From Syngnathus acus (lineage: Eukaryota; Chordata; Actinopteri; Syngnathiformes; Syngnathidae), in contig NC_051094.1 of the NCBI RefSeq assembly GCF_901709675.1, positions 2,460,501-2,524,500 on the forward strand: DNA of 64,000 nt, given 5' to 3'. A program made the position numbers and the translations under genes. Shown here in pieces: positions 9,991 to 21,334 of the stretch. The notes beneath the pieces were generated by a model. That model was not told where the DNA came from and ran no database searches. It saw only the letters and a program-made list of their open reading frames with translations. Position 1 is the stretch's first letter; every line of letters starts with the position of its first letter.

Positions 9991-12289
9991 AGGATTTGCT
10001 AGCATTTGTATCTTGAGGCAAGACGCAATTCCTCGCATCGTATTCCATCACGACTGGAAACACTTCAATTGAGTTTCTGTGATGTTTTGCAGAAATGGGC
10101 TTGGAAGTAAATTTTGACGGTCAGCCAGCGACCGGGCTACCCGTCTTCATCGTCAGTCCGTCGTTATTTCGAGCCAAATCAAAACACTCGGTCCGCTTCT
10201 ACTCTTAGTTTGTTGACAGATCAGTAACTTTCTTCGTCCTGATTAGTGACGATTCCGGTGACGGACGGAAACCAGTATTCATTGACGTTTAGTCCGTCGG
10301 TTTTTCAAAGTTTCCCATTATTTGTCATTGCATAAGATCACGAGAAGATAAATCAGCGCAATGCAATCAAAGTCTGGATAACAAAAAGTCGTAGTGTCAA
10401 CATGAATGTGCTTGCCTCTTTTATCAGAATACTAATTGAACATTTTGATGACTCAATCAACCTCTCTTGTTCTCTTCAGGCCTTTAGCTCTCTTTTTGTT
10501 TCCTTTCCATCTTTGCCTTGTCTGGAAAGGTAAATAATTGATGCCCGTCCTCCGGCTCTGTGAGAAATTTATGAATAGAGTGAGCGGAGGGAGCGGTATG
10601 TTTGTCTTCGCCTTTCTCTGACTTATTGATGCATCCACACCAAGGTCAGAATATGAGTATATTTTACATTGATGGATCACCAGAGCAAAAACCTCATATC
10701 CTGACCAAGCCATCGCTCTGCATGCCAACATGCCTACTGGTCTTACGCCCACACTACAAAAGAAGCTTGGGTATTTTATCTTTTTTTTTTTTTTTAATTA
10801 TAATATATGCATCCATTGTGTGTGTGTGTGTGCAATCTATTCATTGCCTGAATTATTAATTGCATTCATGTTCGGTGTAGATAAAATTATTCCATTGGAA
10901 AATTTTGGGGATTACATTCGCCATTTTAATGGAGTGAAGATTCATCGTAACAGCGCCAAAATATTTTTACCGCATGCATATGCAGGGCTCTTTGGCTCAA
11001 TATGCTTATTTTTGATTACTTTATGGAAAATTTGGAGTCATCAATTATTCATCTCATCATTATTTTCTATCCGTCTGTTTGGCTGCCTGCCTTTCCCTTG
11101 CGTGGGTATTCACCCACCTGAGAAACCACCCTGTCAATGGCAACGCAGTCTGGGGAGGCGATAAAATAAATAAATATATCAGGCACAGCCATGCCGCATT
11201 TCAAAAGCCTTCCAAGTTTTTTTTTTTTTTTATCCATCACATTTATTTTATTGCATGCCATCTTTTAATTACACTCGTCTGCCGGTATGCTTGGGGACTG
11301 ACATGGTTGTTTTAAACCCACTTGAAATACATAACAAATCGGAAATGTAATCGAGTGGAATCAGTCAAATAAATAATGATGCCCCTGAAGTGAACTCAAC
11401 CAAAACCTTCGGGGAAGAAAATAAAGAGAGCTAGTAGAGAACAGAGAACTTCAATTGAAAGTAGGGCAATTACGATTAGTATCATTTGCATGCTTTGTGT
11501 TTATACTGCCTTATAAACGATTACGATTCAAATAAACGATATTATACTTATTGAATTTGTTGTCTTTACCTGCTGCCGTCCTTCTGAAAACCTCTTCAAC
11601 CTCCCTCGCTGTGTTTTCACTGCAACATTAAATGTTAGCTGCCTGTGAACATAAAGCAAAAACAACGGAGACAAGTCAATGGCTGCTTGAATTAATGGGC
11701 AGTAAATTATGGGCTGCGTTTCAACAGCCATGGAGAATAAGGTGGCCATTTTGCCAAGAAAGTCCAGCTCTCAGGTGGATACTGTGGAGGAGTTAGATAG
11801 ATTACAGCAAAAAAAAAAAACCTTGCCAAGGCTTTCATGAAATGTTCAGTGAGGTGAGAACCAAGGGATTTATTTCTAAGTGTTGTAGGTAGTAATCACA
11901 TTTTTCAGCCTTGGAATTTTCTCAGTTAATGCCAGTACCAAGGTTGCCATGTTTATGCTCTTGAGAAGTCCAAATGATTAGATTGATCAATATAAGGTAT
12001 CTCAAGACTTGAAATAATCAAAAGCGAGAAGGAGGGACACAAGTAAATAATCATCACCGCTTTTGATTACAACAATTTGACTCATCTTGCCTTGGGTGAT
12101 TGCTTTCTTTTCGTGGCATCACCCACCGCTGCCAGCCAAGTTTGAATAAAACATTGAGTGCACCGCAGGAAAGAAATGAATCACTGATAAGTTTGCACGT
12201 AGTATTACAACAATAAGATTTTTTTTGGGTTCATGTTCAGATTGCTCAGGCAAGAGTGATGCCTGCGGGAGATTTTTCTTTTTTTTTCC

Positions 12290-12303
12290 GGGGGGGGGGG
12301 GGG
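12290..12303. repeat. G14 homopolymer
   Basis: Fourteen consecutive G after a T/C-rich run. Likely length-unstable and a possible sequencing or assembly weak point. Confidence 0.9.
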
Positions 12304-12689
12304 TCGATATAGAGAATACGAGGCGCTGTGCCGGAGGATAGAAGCAAGTAGAAATGATAATGAGGCAATTAGAGAACACACTGGTGATTATTAGTGATCA
12401 GGCATTCCAGCGACTGTTTATATACGTTGACCCTACACTCCCATTGTCGCCTGTTAACGAGTAAAATGTGTTGATCAAATAAAAGAATCCAACTAAAAAC
12501 CTACATTTATTCATAAACCTGCTCACTTCCCTACTGCAAAAGTGTTTTTGTTTGAATTAACAAGCCTGGAAATATCAGTTACCGTATTCCTTCAAAAAAG
12601 GGGCTAAGGGTGTTTGCAAATACATTTGAACGAATATAATATACAATAGTACATACATATAGAATATATACAACACATGTAATGCAATT

Positions 12690-12721
12690 ATTTATGTATT
12701 TATTTATTTATTTATTTATTT
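12690..12721. repeat. (TTTA)n microsatellite
   Basis: About seven TTTA units with one G interruption near the left end. Confidence 0.9.
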
Positions 12722-12783
12722 GAATAGGGACAATGCACTTGAATGAACATCAGTATAATAACAAGTTTAAATATGACAGATTA

Positions 12784-12850
12784 TAGGGTAGGCAACTCCC
12801 GTCCTCAAAGGATGGTTTCCTGCATATTTTCTGTCTTTCTAAGTCACCAA
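12784..12850 (+). mobile_element. Terminal fragment of a hAT-like nonautonomous element (GGGTAGGCAACTCC type)
   Basis: Begins GGGTAGGCAACTCCCGTCCT, the recognisable end of a fish hAT-type MITE (consensus like GGGTGGGCAACTCC...GTCCTCGAGG). GGTTTCCTGCAT follows, matching the next block of that family. The mirror-image end occurs at 23,691-23,713. Only one terminus is preserved and the right boundary is uncertain. Confidence 0.6.
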
Positions 12851-13213
12851 TTTTTTTTTAATCTCCAATCAAAATGCATACATTCATCTTTTCCGATACA
12901 TTCCTTGGTAAAACACAGTCGTCATCGCCTGAGTGAGGATTTGAAAGAAAAATGCTCCTTTCCCAGCTCCTCTGATCTCCTCAATGTGCTTTTCAGACTC
13001 TTTCAAAGTGGGAAAAAAAAGCAGTCAAACTCTATTGATGTACCTCTTTGATTGCAAAACAAAGCAGTCTACAAAAATGTGATTAATGCGATAATATTTC
13101 TTCTCATTGCTGCATATGCATGATCTGAACTGATAAATCTGCAGGAGGTACTTCATTTGCATTGTTCATCCAAATACAGGCATTTGCAGAACTCTGTGTG
13201 TTTCCATTAATAT
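12851..13213. other. Intergenic, no supported gene
   Basis: AT-rich sequence between the hAT fragment and the large TA-flanked element. A 102-codon open frame (12,743-13,051) starts upstream of the hAT fragment, runs through it, and is not credible. Confidence 0.5.
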
Positions 13214-13215
13214 TA

Positions 13216-14527
13216 CCGTATTTTCCGCCCTAAAAGGCGCACCTAAAAACCTAAAATTTTCTCAAAAGCCGACAGTGCGCCTTATAGGCCAGTGCGCCTT
13301 ATATATGGATCAACTGATGAATTTGTTGATCCATACTGGTTGTACACAGTGCTCTGCCAAAATGTTTCAGTACGTTTTAGTACGACTAATAAATTACAAG
13401 GTCGCATCGCTTCCCAGCATTACGGCAACTGTAGTCAGGGGGCGTCACCGAATAGCTGTTGTACCCGCGAGGCTATTTCCTGTCAAAATAGGCTGCTCTG
13501 TTAATGTTTCGAGTAAATCTACGGATCGATATGGAAGGGAAACATAGGTAAGTAGTACCAATGCGTTAGATCGAACTTTAGTCAGTTCCGATCATTTTAT
13601 AGGAGATCGTTTGAGAAACGCGATTGTTTACACTTTGCTGAGGCTCATGGGAGATTGCGAGGTGAGGCTCGTGAGACTTTGCGGATGGCTAATGCTATTG
13701 CGATAGCTGCTATACGTACCAGGCTATTTCATGTCAAAATAGGCTGCTCTGTTAATGTTTCGAGTAAATCTACGGATCGATATGGAAGGGAAACATAGGT
13801 AAGTAGTACCAATGCGTTGGATCGAACTTTAGTCAGTTCCGATCATTTTATAGGAGATCGTTTGAGAAACGCGATTGTTTACACTTCGCTGAGGCTCGTG
13901 AGACTTTGCGGATGGCTAATGCTATTGCGATAGCTGCTATACGTACCAGGCTATTTCATGTCAAAATAGGCTGCTCTGTTAATGTTTCGAGTAAATCTAC
14001 GGATCGATATGGAAGGGAAACATAGGTAAGTAGTACCAATGCGTTGGATCGAACTTTAGTCAGTTCCGATCATTTTATAGGAGATCGTTTGAGAAACGCG
14101 ATTGTTTACACTTCGCTGAGGCTCGTGAGACTTTGCGGATGGCTAATGCTATTGCGATAGCTGCTATACGTACCAGGCTATTTCATGTCAAAATAGGCTG
14201 CTCTGTTAATGTTTCGAGTAAATCTACGGATCGATATGGAAGGGAAACATAGGTAAGTAGTACCAATGCGTTAGATCGAACTTTAGTCAGTTCTGATCAT
14301 TTTATAGGAGATCGTTTGAGAAACGCGATTGTTTACAGAGGGCTCGTTGGTTATTGGCTAGTGGATGCATACCGCAACCCTAGTCAACCTCTGTTTGATG
14401 CTGTATAGCTTCTATTTTATGCGCCTTATAAGCCGGTGCGCCTTATATATGGACAAAGTTTTAAAATGGGCCGTTCATTGAAGGTGCGCCTTATAACCCG
14501 GTGCGCCTTTTAGGGCGGAAAATACGG
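13216..14527. mobile_element. TA-flanked inverted-repeat transposon, copy 2 (1.3 kb, with internal satellite)
   Basis: The termini are CCGTATTTTCCGCCCTAAAA and its exact reverse complement, flanked by TA. The left arm has GGCGCACC. The right arm repeats GCGCCTTATA and carries the family block TTTTAAAATGGGCC. At 1,312 bp it is several times longer than any other copy here, because the interior holds foreign-looking sequence and a four-unit tandem array. No transposase frame is present; the 90-codon open frame at 13,275-13,547 runs from the arm into the array. Confidence 0.85.
13450..14337. repeat. 227-bp tandem array (4 units) inside the transposon
   Basis: The anchor AAAATAGGCTGCTCTGTTAA recurs at about 13,485, 13,736, 13,963 and 14,190, giving spacings of 251, 227 and 227 bp. 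By eye units 2 and 3 match over their whole length. Unit 1 carries about 24 extra bases containing GGGAGATTGCGAGG, and unit 4 is truncated at GTTTACA. Each unit contains ACATAGGTAAGTAG, a perfect splice-donor-like motif, and a short frame ending at that TAG. The near-identity implies recent amplification or gene conversion. Confidence 0.9.
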
Positions 14528-14529
14528 TA

Positions 14530-15998
14530 ATTTGTCAAATGTAGTTTTCACTGACAGTGGAAGCAAGATAAACACATTACGATGAATGGCATGTGAAGAC
14601 GTCGCTCTTTTCAAGAGAATATTTTCTTGGAGGGGAAATAAATAGGAGAGACTGCGTGGATTTCCAGCACAGCCTCGCTTCAAGAAAACGTTTCGACAAT
14701 TCACCACCTGCAGCTCAATATAACGCTCACATCGAGGAGGGGAAGTCAGCCCAGTTTTATTTCATACCTCTGGAGACATTTCATGCATACGGCTTGTAGA
14801 GAACTGGATTTTTTTTTTTTTTTTTTGACACACCTCCCCAAAATTGTGGTGTTAAAATTCATCCTGCTATATTAAAGCTTTGGTGCAGTTTATTCATCTG
14901 CCCGTGGCCTTTTTAAAAAGCCTCCGTAGACACGTTCTTACGATATAAGAAAGGTTGGATTGCAATTTTCTGAATTTACGAGTGCTATTTTTTTGATGTG
15001 TCTGTTTTTTTTACACTCTTTTCAGAGAAAGTCTCCCTTTCAAAGTAGGAATTATTGTGGCATTTCAAAAAGTGTACTCCCACAAAATTGTCCCAAATAA
15101 ATAAATATATGAAAAGAGAGTTTCTTTGTGCTGCTTCAACCTTGGACGCTCATAGTTCAAGTGTCTGTCCTTCATCAGTTCTACAAATATCTTCTCCTTA
15201 AGGACCAGTCATGGCTCATTTTCTACAAAATCAATATTCAATGAAACAAACAACAGTCTCCAAATCGATTTCACTTTACTTATTTTTGATGGACACACTT
15301 TTTTACTAGCAATTTAAACAGACTTTCATTATGTGCTCTTAAGAATTCTTCCCCCATTATATATCAGGACTTTGCTTTGTATTCTCAAGAACGTTGGGTT
15401 GAACCATTTCATTCATATATTTTATTTTACCAGGTAAAGCCAGGAAGAGATCAACTTTTTTTTCCACTACGTTTTAGCAGAGATAAAGTCATCGATGATG
15501 ATAACCTTATATCGTCCGTCCGTCCATCCGGAACATCAAGCTCCTCCGCGCAATGATTTGACTTGTCACGTTGCCAATCTGCAGAAGTGGAAGGATAAGT
15601 AAGACCCCAGGGAGGAATAAAGCCCTCTTACCATGACCAAAGGAGAATTTAATGATCCGACCAAGAAACGATAGGGAGGTTGAAAGTCTCCGGCTCTTTG
15701 TGCTCGATAGAGCGACTCCAATGAGATTGATGCCCATCGACTCGACTACTTAGAACAATCACCCACAGCGTATATTTGACAAGAAACCAAAACGTTTCCT
15801 GCCTTCTTAACATTTTTTTCCCCAGTGAGTTAAATGGTGATGGATGCTCGACATTATTCTCAAGCACCATTTTAGGATGACTATAGCCTTGACTATAATA
15901 ATAATGTTCAACACTTTGAATGACATATTTGTCTGTAAAATGTGGGGGACAATCCTGGGAAATGTTTGGATCTTCCTTCTCTTGTGTTTGGAGTTCCG
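14530..15998. other. Intergenic, no supported gene
   Basis: AT-rich with a T14-16 run near 14,810. A minus-strand 126-codon open frame (15,649-16,029) partly overlaps the next transposon and has no recognisable family motif. Confidence 0.6.
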
Positions 15999-16000
15999 TA

Positions 16001-16229
16001 CCGACAAATTTCTGGACTATAAACAGCAACAGCTAAAATTCGGGGGAAAATCCTGTTTTGTTTTTATATAAACCGCCCCGGACTATAAGCCGCAGGTGTT
16101 TTAATATTTAATTTCCATATGCAAGAGAATATGCACAAATGATACAATATTATCCAAATCATGAAAATCCATAGATAAACCGAATTTAACTACTGCAAAA
16201 ATTAGCGGCTTATAGTCCGGAAAATACGG
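16001..16229. mobile_element. TA-flanked inverted-repeat transposon, copy 3 (GCCGCA sub-group)
   Basis: The right terminus, GCGGCTTATAGTCCGGAAAATACGG, is intact. The left terminus is decayed (CCGACAAATTTCTGGACTATAA) but still follows TA. The subterminal motif is GGACTATAAGCCGCAGG instead of GGCGCACC. The interior shares ATCCTGTTTTG and TATAAACCGCCC with the reverse complement of the copy at 61,681-61,956, so these two form a distinct sub-group. Confidence 0.75.
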
Positions 16230-16231
16230 TA

Positions 16232-19081
16232 ATGTGGATTCATCTAATAAAATACAAATAAAGCATGTAAGCACAAATGTTTACATAACAGCACTATCTT
16301 ATTTCAGAAAACATGCTTAAGGCAGACTGCCTGGAATAGGGAAAAAAAGGGTTGATGGAATATTTGGAAAAATATTACTCTTAAGAGGAAGAAAACCATG
16401 ACAGGATTGCAATTGATGGCATGGTAAAAATAAAGTCTGTCTTCACAGTGAGCAGTTGTCAACATCATTACATGAGAATTCACACGCAAGTATCGTTTTG
16501 ATCCACTTCAAGCGAGCATGTTAAAAGCAGCCCTACTTTTATACAGACACTGATACATTAAACACTTTCAGCAATACGCGTCGTTATACTGCCCCGTCCT
16601 ACTAATTAGTTAATGAAGAGGACATCCATGTAACATCGTTTTTCCCAGGGGAATTTTCTAAGCTCATTTTAGCTCCCTTTGAGCAATTACTGCACACACG
16701 GGCTTTTAATTTCACGAGCCGCCCTCATCATTTGCAGTCCATGAAAATGTCTTTATCCTGTGACTGTACAAACCTCAACTGTGCAAGCACTCAAGCGACT
16801 GCGGCCACTCCACTACCACATTGTTTTCTTCAGCTCTCCTTTTTAATACTTCAATGCGTTTCATATAGATTTTGTCGTAAAACACAATCAATACCTTCAT
16901 GGAAAACTTGCGCTTAATGCTTGAGTTTTGCAATCTGCCAGGAAAATAAAATGGGGCAGAAGAAATTAATAGCTGTGTGGGGATAAAAAATTTACTTATG
17001 GCAGACTAATTATTTTTAGACTCACTTAACTGATTTTATTTAATAAAATGCCATATGGACAAGGTAATGGTAAATTGAATATTTGAGCATTAGACGAATT
17101 TAATATGGAAAGTTGTATCCATCTTTGAAAACAAAATGAAGTTATAAAATAATTTCAATACGGGGAACAAAGAGCATATGGTGCAATATTTTTGCCCCTT
17201 TATTTACATTCCATATTATCCCATCATTACCATATTGATTGGCAAAATATTGATCGGCTGTTTCATGAGTTACTTTGTCCCGCCTGTACCACAAATGTTG
17301 CACACCATCTGTGTTTCTACCACCATGAATCTGCTGTTCCATTTCCGCTCACCCATCTCCGTTTCCCCCGTTTGCACTAAAAAAAAAAATCGCAAGGAGG
17401 TGTAAGCTTTCCTTGACTCACTCACACCCCAATTACCTGCCGGCACTGTCAGGCCGAGATCCTTGTAGTGTCCTTGGGTTGTGACATTTTCCCATTTTAG
17501 TTCCCTCTTAGATTTAGTAGACTGGAGAAGGGGGGCTGCTGAGCGGAGCACTTTATAAATACATCTCCTAGCCGGTTGTGGTGACCATTGAGAGTAGGCG
17601 TGATGGCTTCATCCCTTGAGACACTGTGCGATAGATCAGGCTCCAAATGACTGTTCTAACTTACACTATCAATCTGGGTTATTGCCAGATGCTGGAGAGA
17701 GTTAGAGGCGTGATGTCGCGTAATCAGTGCGTTGCCAATGACTGCCTGGTAAACACATACATTGTCAGTCTGTGCTTACAAGAAGACACATTACAAATTT
17801 GGGAAATAAAGCGAATTTGTAATTGAGTATTATTAGACATCAAATTAGATTGTGAAAACTGTTTAGATCTCATACTGGGATCTCAAAAATCAAACAGAAA
17901 TGTATTTCAGTCAACAAAATACAATTTCGATAAAATAGAACTCAACTTCCGGTGACACGGTGCATAGTGGGGAGGAAGGCTTTTAGATGTTTTTTTTTTT
18001 TTCCTGTTCCCGTAATAAAATGCGTCGTTGCTTCGCACTACAATAAGGTCGGAATGAGCCAAGCAAGTGATTGGCCCGGTTAAAATAAACAGTGCATATG
18101 GGTGCACAGATGGGCACACTGGCTATCGGAACAATAAAGGTACTTGGCAAGAAAGCCGTGTGTAGGTTCGAAACGAGCGCTAGCATCTGGGTTTTAAAAG
18201 TTGTAACAACTCGTGCATTTCATATCTCCTTAGTTTAGATTGCATGAAGGTTTAAATAAAGTTTGCTGAATCGGAATTCCCGAACAAGCTGTTTGGACAG
18301 ATTTGTGGTTACCGTCACGAGCAAACGCTTGAATTGTTTTCAAAGGTCTTTTTTCAGCGGCGGAATGTTAAGCACAGTTGAAATAATAAAAAGTTGAAAT
18401 AAAACATTTGAATAATTGCCAGCGTTCCTGACTACCTTTAAGGGATAAATAAATTCTCTCCTCAACATTAAAATGTTGAAATATGTTAAGATATGCTGCT
18501 GGGTGCACATGTTTATGTTTGCATAAATAGCTCTAAAATAACTTCAGGCAAGTTACACTTGCAAAGTAATTCATTTTTATTCTCACTTGCCTCGTAGCAA
18601 TGTAAGTGATATTTACAGGGCGATGCAACACGGGTTCCATTCAATGACCTGTGGCTGTTCTTGTCACTAATCATTGATGTTCTGACTGAGTGCTTGAAAT
18701 ATGGGCCGAAAATGAATATTTCTTACATTATATTGGAGGAATATGTAAAGATGCAGGAGTGCCTTGCGATACGACTTTAAACCAAGTTCAAAGCGCGAGA
18801 ATCTCAAATCACCTTTCCCTATTGAAAAGAATAGAAATGCCATTAATCCGTTTCAACCTCCTCCGGATAAAAAGAAACAAAAATACTTGTGGGATGTTTT
18901 TTTTAATAAACTATAATAAAGTATAATCATTAGATAAAAGGCAAAGAATACCCTTTTGTGCAGCAGGAGGCAGTACAGTCATGCAGAGGCCAAAGAAGAG
19001 TTTCACAACTACTGCTAGTGACTCAATAATCTTAGTTGTTTTTTTCGCAGAGAATACAGAATATATGCTTGTGAGTCTGTC
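16232..19081. other. Intergenic, no supported gene
   Basis: Mostly unique AT-rich sequence with a T13 run near 17,990. The stretch 16,560-16,760 is evenly composed, contains TAATTAGTTAATGA and other homeodomain-like cores, and could be conserved noncoding DNA, but this cannot be shown without alignment. Confidence 0.55.
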
Positions 19082-19083
19082 TA

Positions 19084-19307
19084 CCGTATTTTTGGACTAT
19101 AAGGCGCACTTAAAACCTTTTATTTTTCAGTGCACCTTATAATCAGGTGCAATTTATGTCAAATTGAAGTTGAATAAAGTCAGACTTATTTGCTGTACTG
19201 GTTTGTTTCCTGTAATGTGCTGTGACGCACCTTAGAACCCGGTGCACCCTGTATATGGAAATATCCCAATTTTCATTAAGACTGCGCCTTATAATCTGGT
19301 TCGTATG
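19084..19307. mobile_element. TA-flanked inverted-repeat transposon, copy 4 (degraded)
   Basis: The left end, CCGTATTTTTGGACTATAAG, carries GGCGCAC and follows TA. The interior repeats (C/T)GC(A/G)CCTTATAAT blocks. The right end, GCGCCTTATAATCTGG, is followed by a mutated terminus (TTCGTATG) before TA, so the last ~10 bp are uncertain. One of the oldest copies in the window. Confidence 0.65.
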
Positions 19308-19309
19308 TA

Positions 19310-21014
19310 CTATTTGTCTTATTTCTGAACCATGAGAGGCGGAATTGGCTTTTACAGGCAGCAATGGTGCAAGGTCTTCATTGGGATATTAACCACAGCG
19401 TAAAATATTGCAGCTGTTGCTTCACTCCCCAGTTAGAAAAGATGCATTGGAGAAATAAGCAAAAGGTCATCCAGCATGATTACCTTTTTTTGGAATACAA
19501 ATCACGTTTTGTTTTCCTTTATAGGAAATCATCATGAGTATCATCAAAGCCTGCGTTAACCTTTTCATCTGTTCTTTCAAGCTTCCACAAGGGATGGCGA
19601 TTCATTAACATACAATAGCACCCCATTCACATTTATTTCACTGAGACAGTAGAGTTCATTTATTTATTAAATCTAGACCAGCACGGGTTCACTGAATGTC
19701 TGATCACCAGTGGTGAGAGGATACCTACTGGTTCTTTGATGGTTTATGGCAATGCAAAGTCAAGGTTGTCTTTGAACGGTATTTTATTGGATCACCTAAT
19801 AATCGCTACAATTGCACATGGAGGCGTCACATTTCTTCACTATTATAACTCGCTATCCTTTTATCATTTGAGAAAAGCAGACTGTTGGATTCTTCTTCAT
19901 CCGTTCCTCACGATTGACCTCCCCAATGATACCTCTTTGTTATTATCCGGAGAATGAAAGCCAGCTTGATGCCACTCTATTCTGTGATTAAAAACAGTAC
20001 GCTGGTGCTCTGCCAGAAATCCTCTTGTGCTTTTTTGCATTCAACAAACAGAAGAAGGTCTCTAAACAAGGCGCTTTTCCTATAAAATATAAGCAAATAA
20101 AGCCTCTGCCGCTATAAAGGGAATAGAGTCTGTAAACGAGGCTTGCAATTACACGACACATTGTTGGTATGGATTGTATTTTTTTGTTGCCGGTTTAGCT
20201 GTAGACATTAACAACCTCTATTTGCTAATCACTGCGGAATGTTATAATATTGCTTTGTGGACTACTTCTGTGGTTTGTTGGTGTGCGCCCAAAACTCCTG
20301 TGCTACTTTCACATTAGTGGGGAGAACTATAAGAAATTGTGAAATGCTAAAATAAGTGATGTGATGGTCTGATCTTCCCAAAATTGAAAAATTGCAAGTC
20401 ATAGTAAAAGACAGAGCTCGATAATGACTAATGACTAATGGTGCCTCTAACACAGCATGTTCCAAAACAAACGAAAAGCGAGCTATAGGTACCATGGATA
20501 GACATCTTCAGTCCTGAGATTTGCTCGGTTTGCAGTTCAGTCGGAGGAAACCTGCCGTTTAGGATCATGACCTGAAGAGGGACTCTCCCTTGGGAACGTG
20601 AGGATCTTTTGTAGGGATTGAAACATTGCTGTTCTAAGAGAAATCCTCCCAGCCCTCTGAAGCCAAAACAGACAATGTAATCCTTGTTCACTAGCCATCG
20701 AGCTAATCTACTCCTTTGGGTCTTTAACCACTGGGACATTTCAGTGGGAGCTCAGAGACAGGGAGGGTATATAGAATATTTTCCAGCAGAGAAAAACAGG
20801 TCTAAATTTAGCCTCAATTCTGCCATGGGTCTTGATCGCACCATTGCTATAATACTTTTTTTTGTCCTTGTAGACAAGCGGAAACACCATCTTTTTTTTT
20901 CTTCTTCTTCATTAAATCCAATTCCTACAAATGTTGTGCCATGATTGTGAATTTCCATTTTTATTATTAATTTTTTTAGTTATTTATTGTTGAGATTGTG
21001 GTCAGGGTTTACAG
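19310..21014. other. Intergenic, no supported gene
   Basis: Unique-looking AT-rich sequence. Open frames up to 103 codons show no motif. Nothing else seen. Confidence 0.55.
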
Positions 21015-21334
21015 CACAGGTGTCAAACTCAAGGCCCAGGGGCCAGCTACGGCCCGCCACTTCATTTTATGTGGCCCGCGAAGACAAATCGTGCATCAAA
21101 TTCGTGTGTCATTACTAGAATTGCAAATTGTCTTCACTTTTAATAATATCTTTTTTTTTTAGATATTTGACCAGTTTTTACTCATCTGATTTGAAAATGA
21201 GTTATTTGTGAATTTGTTTTGTAGCTTTTACCGTATATAATGAGGTGCTCGTACATTTATTTGGGTTGACAGTCATAATGAAAGAAGCTATGATTAGAAT
21301 GCGGCCCGCGAAAAAAACGAGTGTGACATCCCTG
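21015..21334 (+). mobile_element. hAT-like nonautonomous element (GTGTCAAACTCAAGGCCC type), copy 1
   Basis: Left end CACAGGTGTCAAACTCAAGG; right end ACGAGTGTGACATCCCTG is its imperfect reverse complement. Both arms carry GGCCCGC blocks (TGTGGCCCGCGAAGA; GCGGCCCGCGAAAA). It shares termini and the ATTTTATGTGGCCCGC block with the copy at 51,321-51,610. No target-site duplication is detectable (GTTTACAG against CGTCAATA), which fits an old insertion. Confidence 0.75.

Larger units (their letters stand above)
9991..12783. other. Intergenic with short simple repeats, no supported gene
   Basis: Contains (TG)8 at 10,817-10,832, T-rich runs near 10,782 and 11,218, a G14 run at 12,290-12,303 and a (TTTA)n tract at 12,690-12,721. 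Open frames up to 144 codons cross the T-rich runs and lack coding character. Confidence 0.6.

Noticed and set aside
13275-13547. 90-codon open frame as a transposase remnant
   Set aside because: It begins in the inverted-repeat arm and ends in the tandem array; no catalytic motif is visible.
13450-14337. CRISPR-like regular repeats
   Set aside because: Units are contiguous 227-bp repeats with no unique spacers, in a vertebrate transposon.
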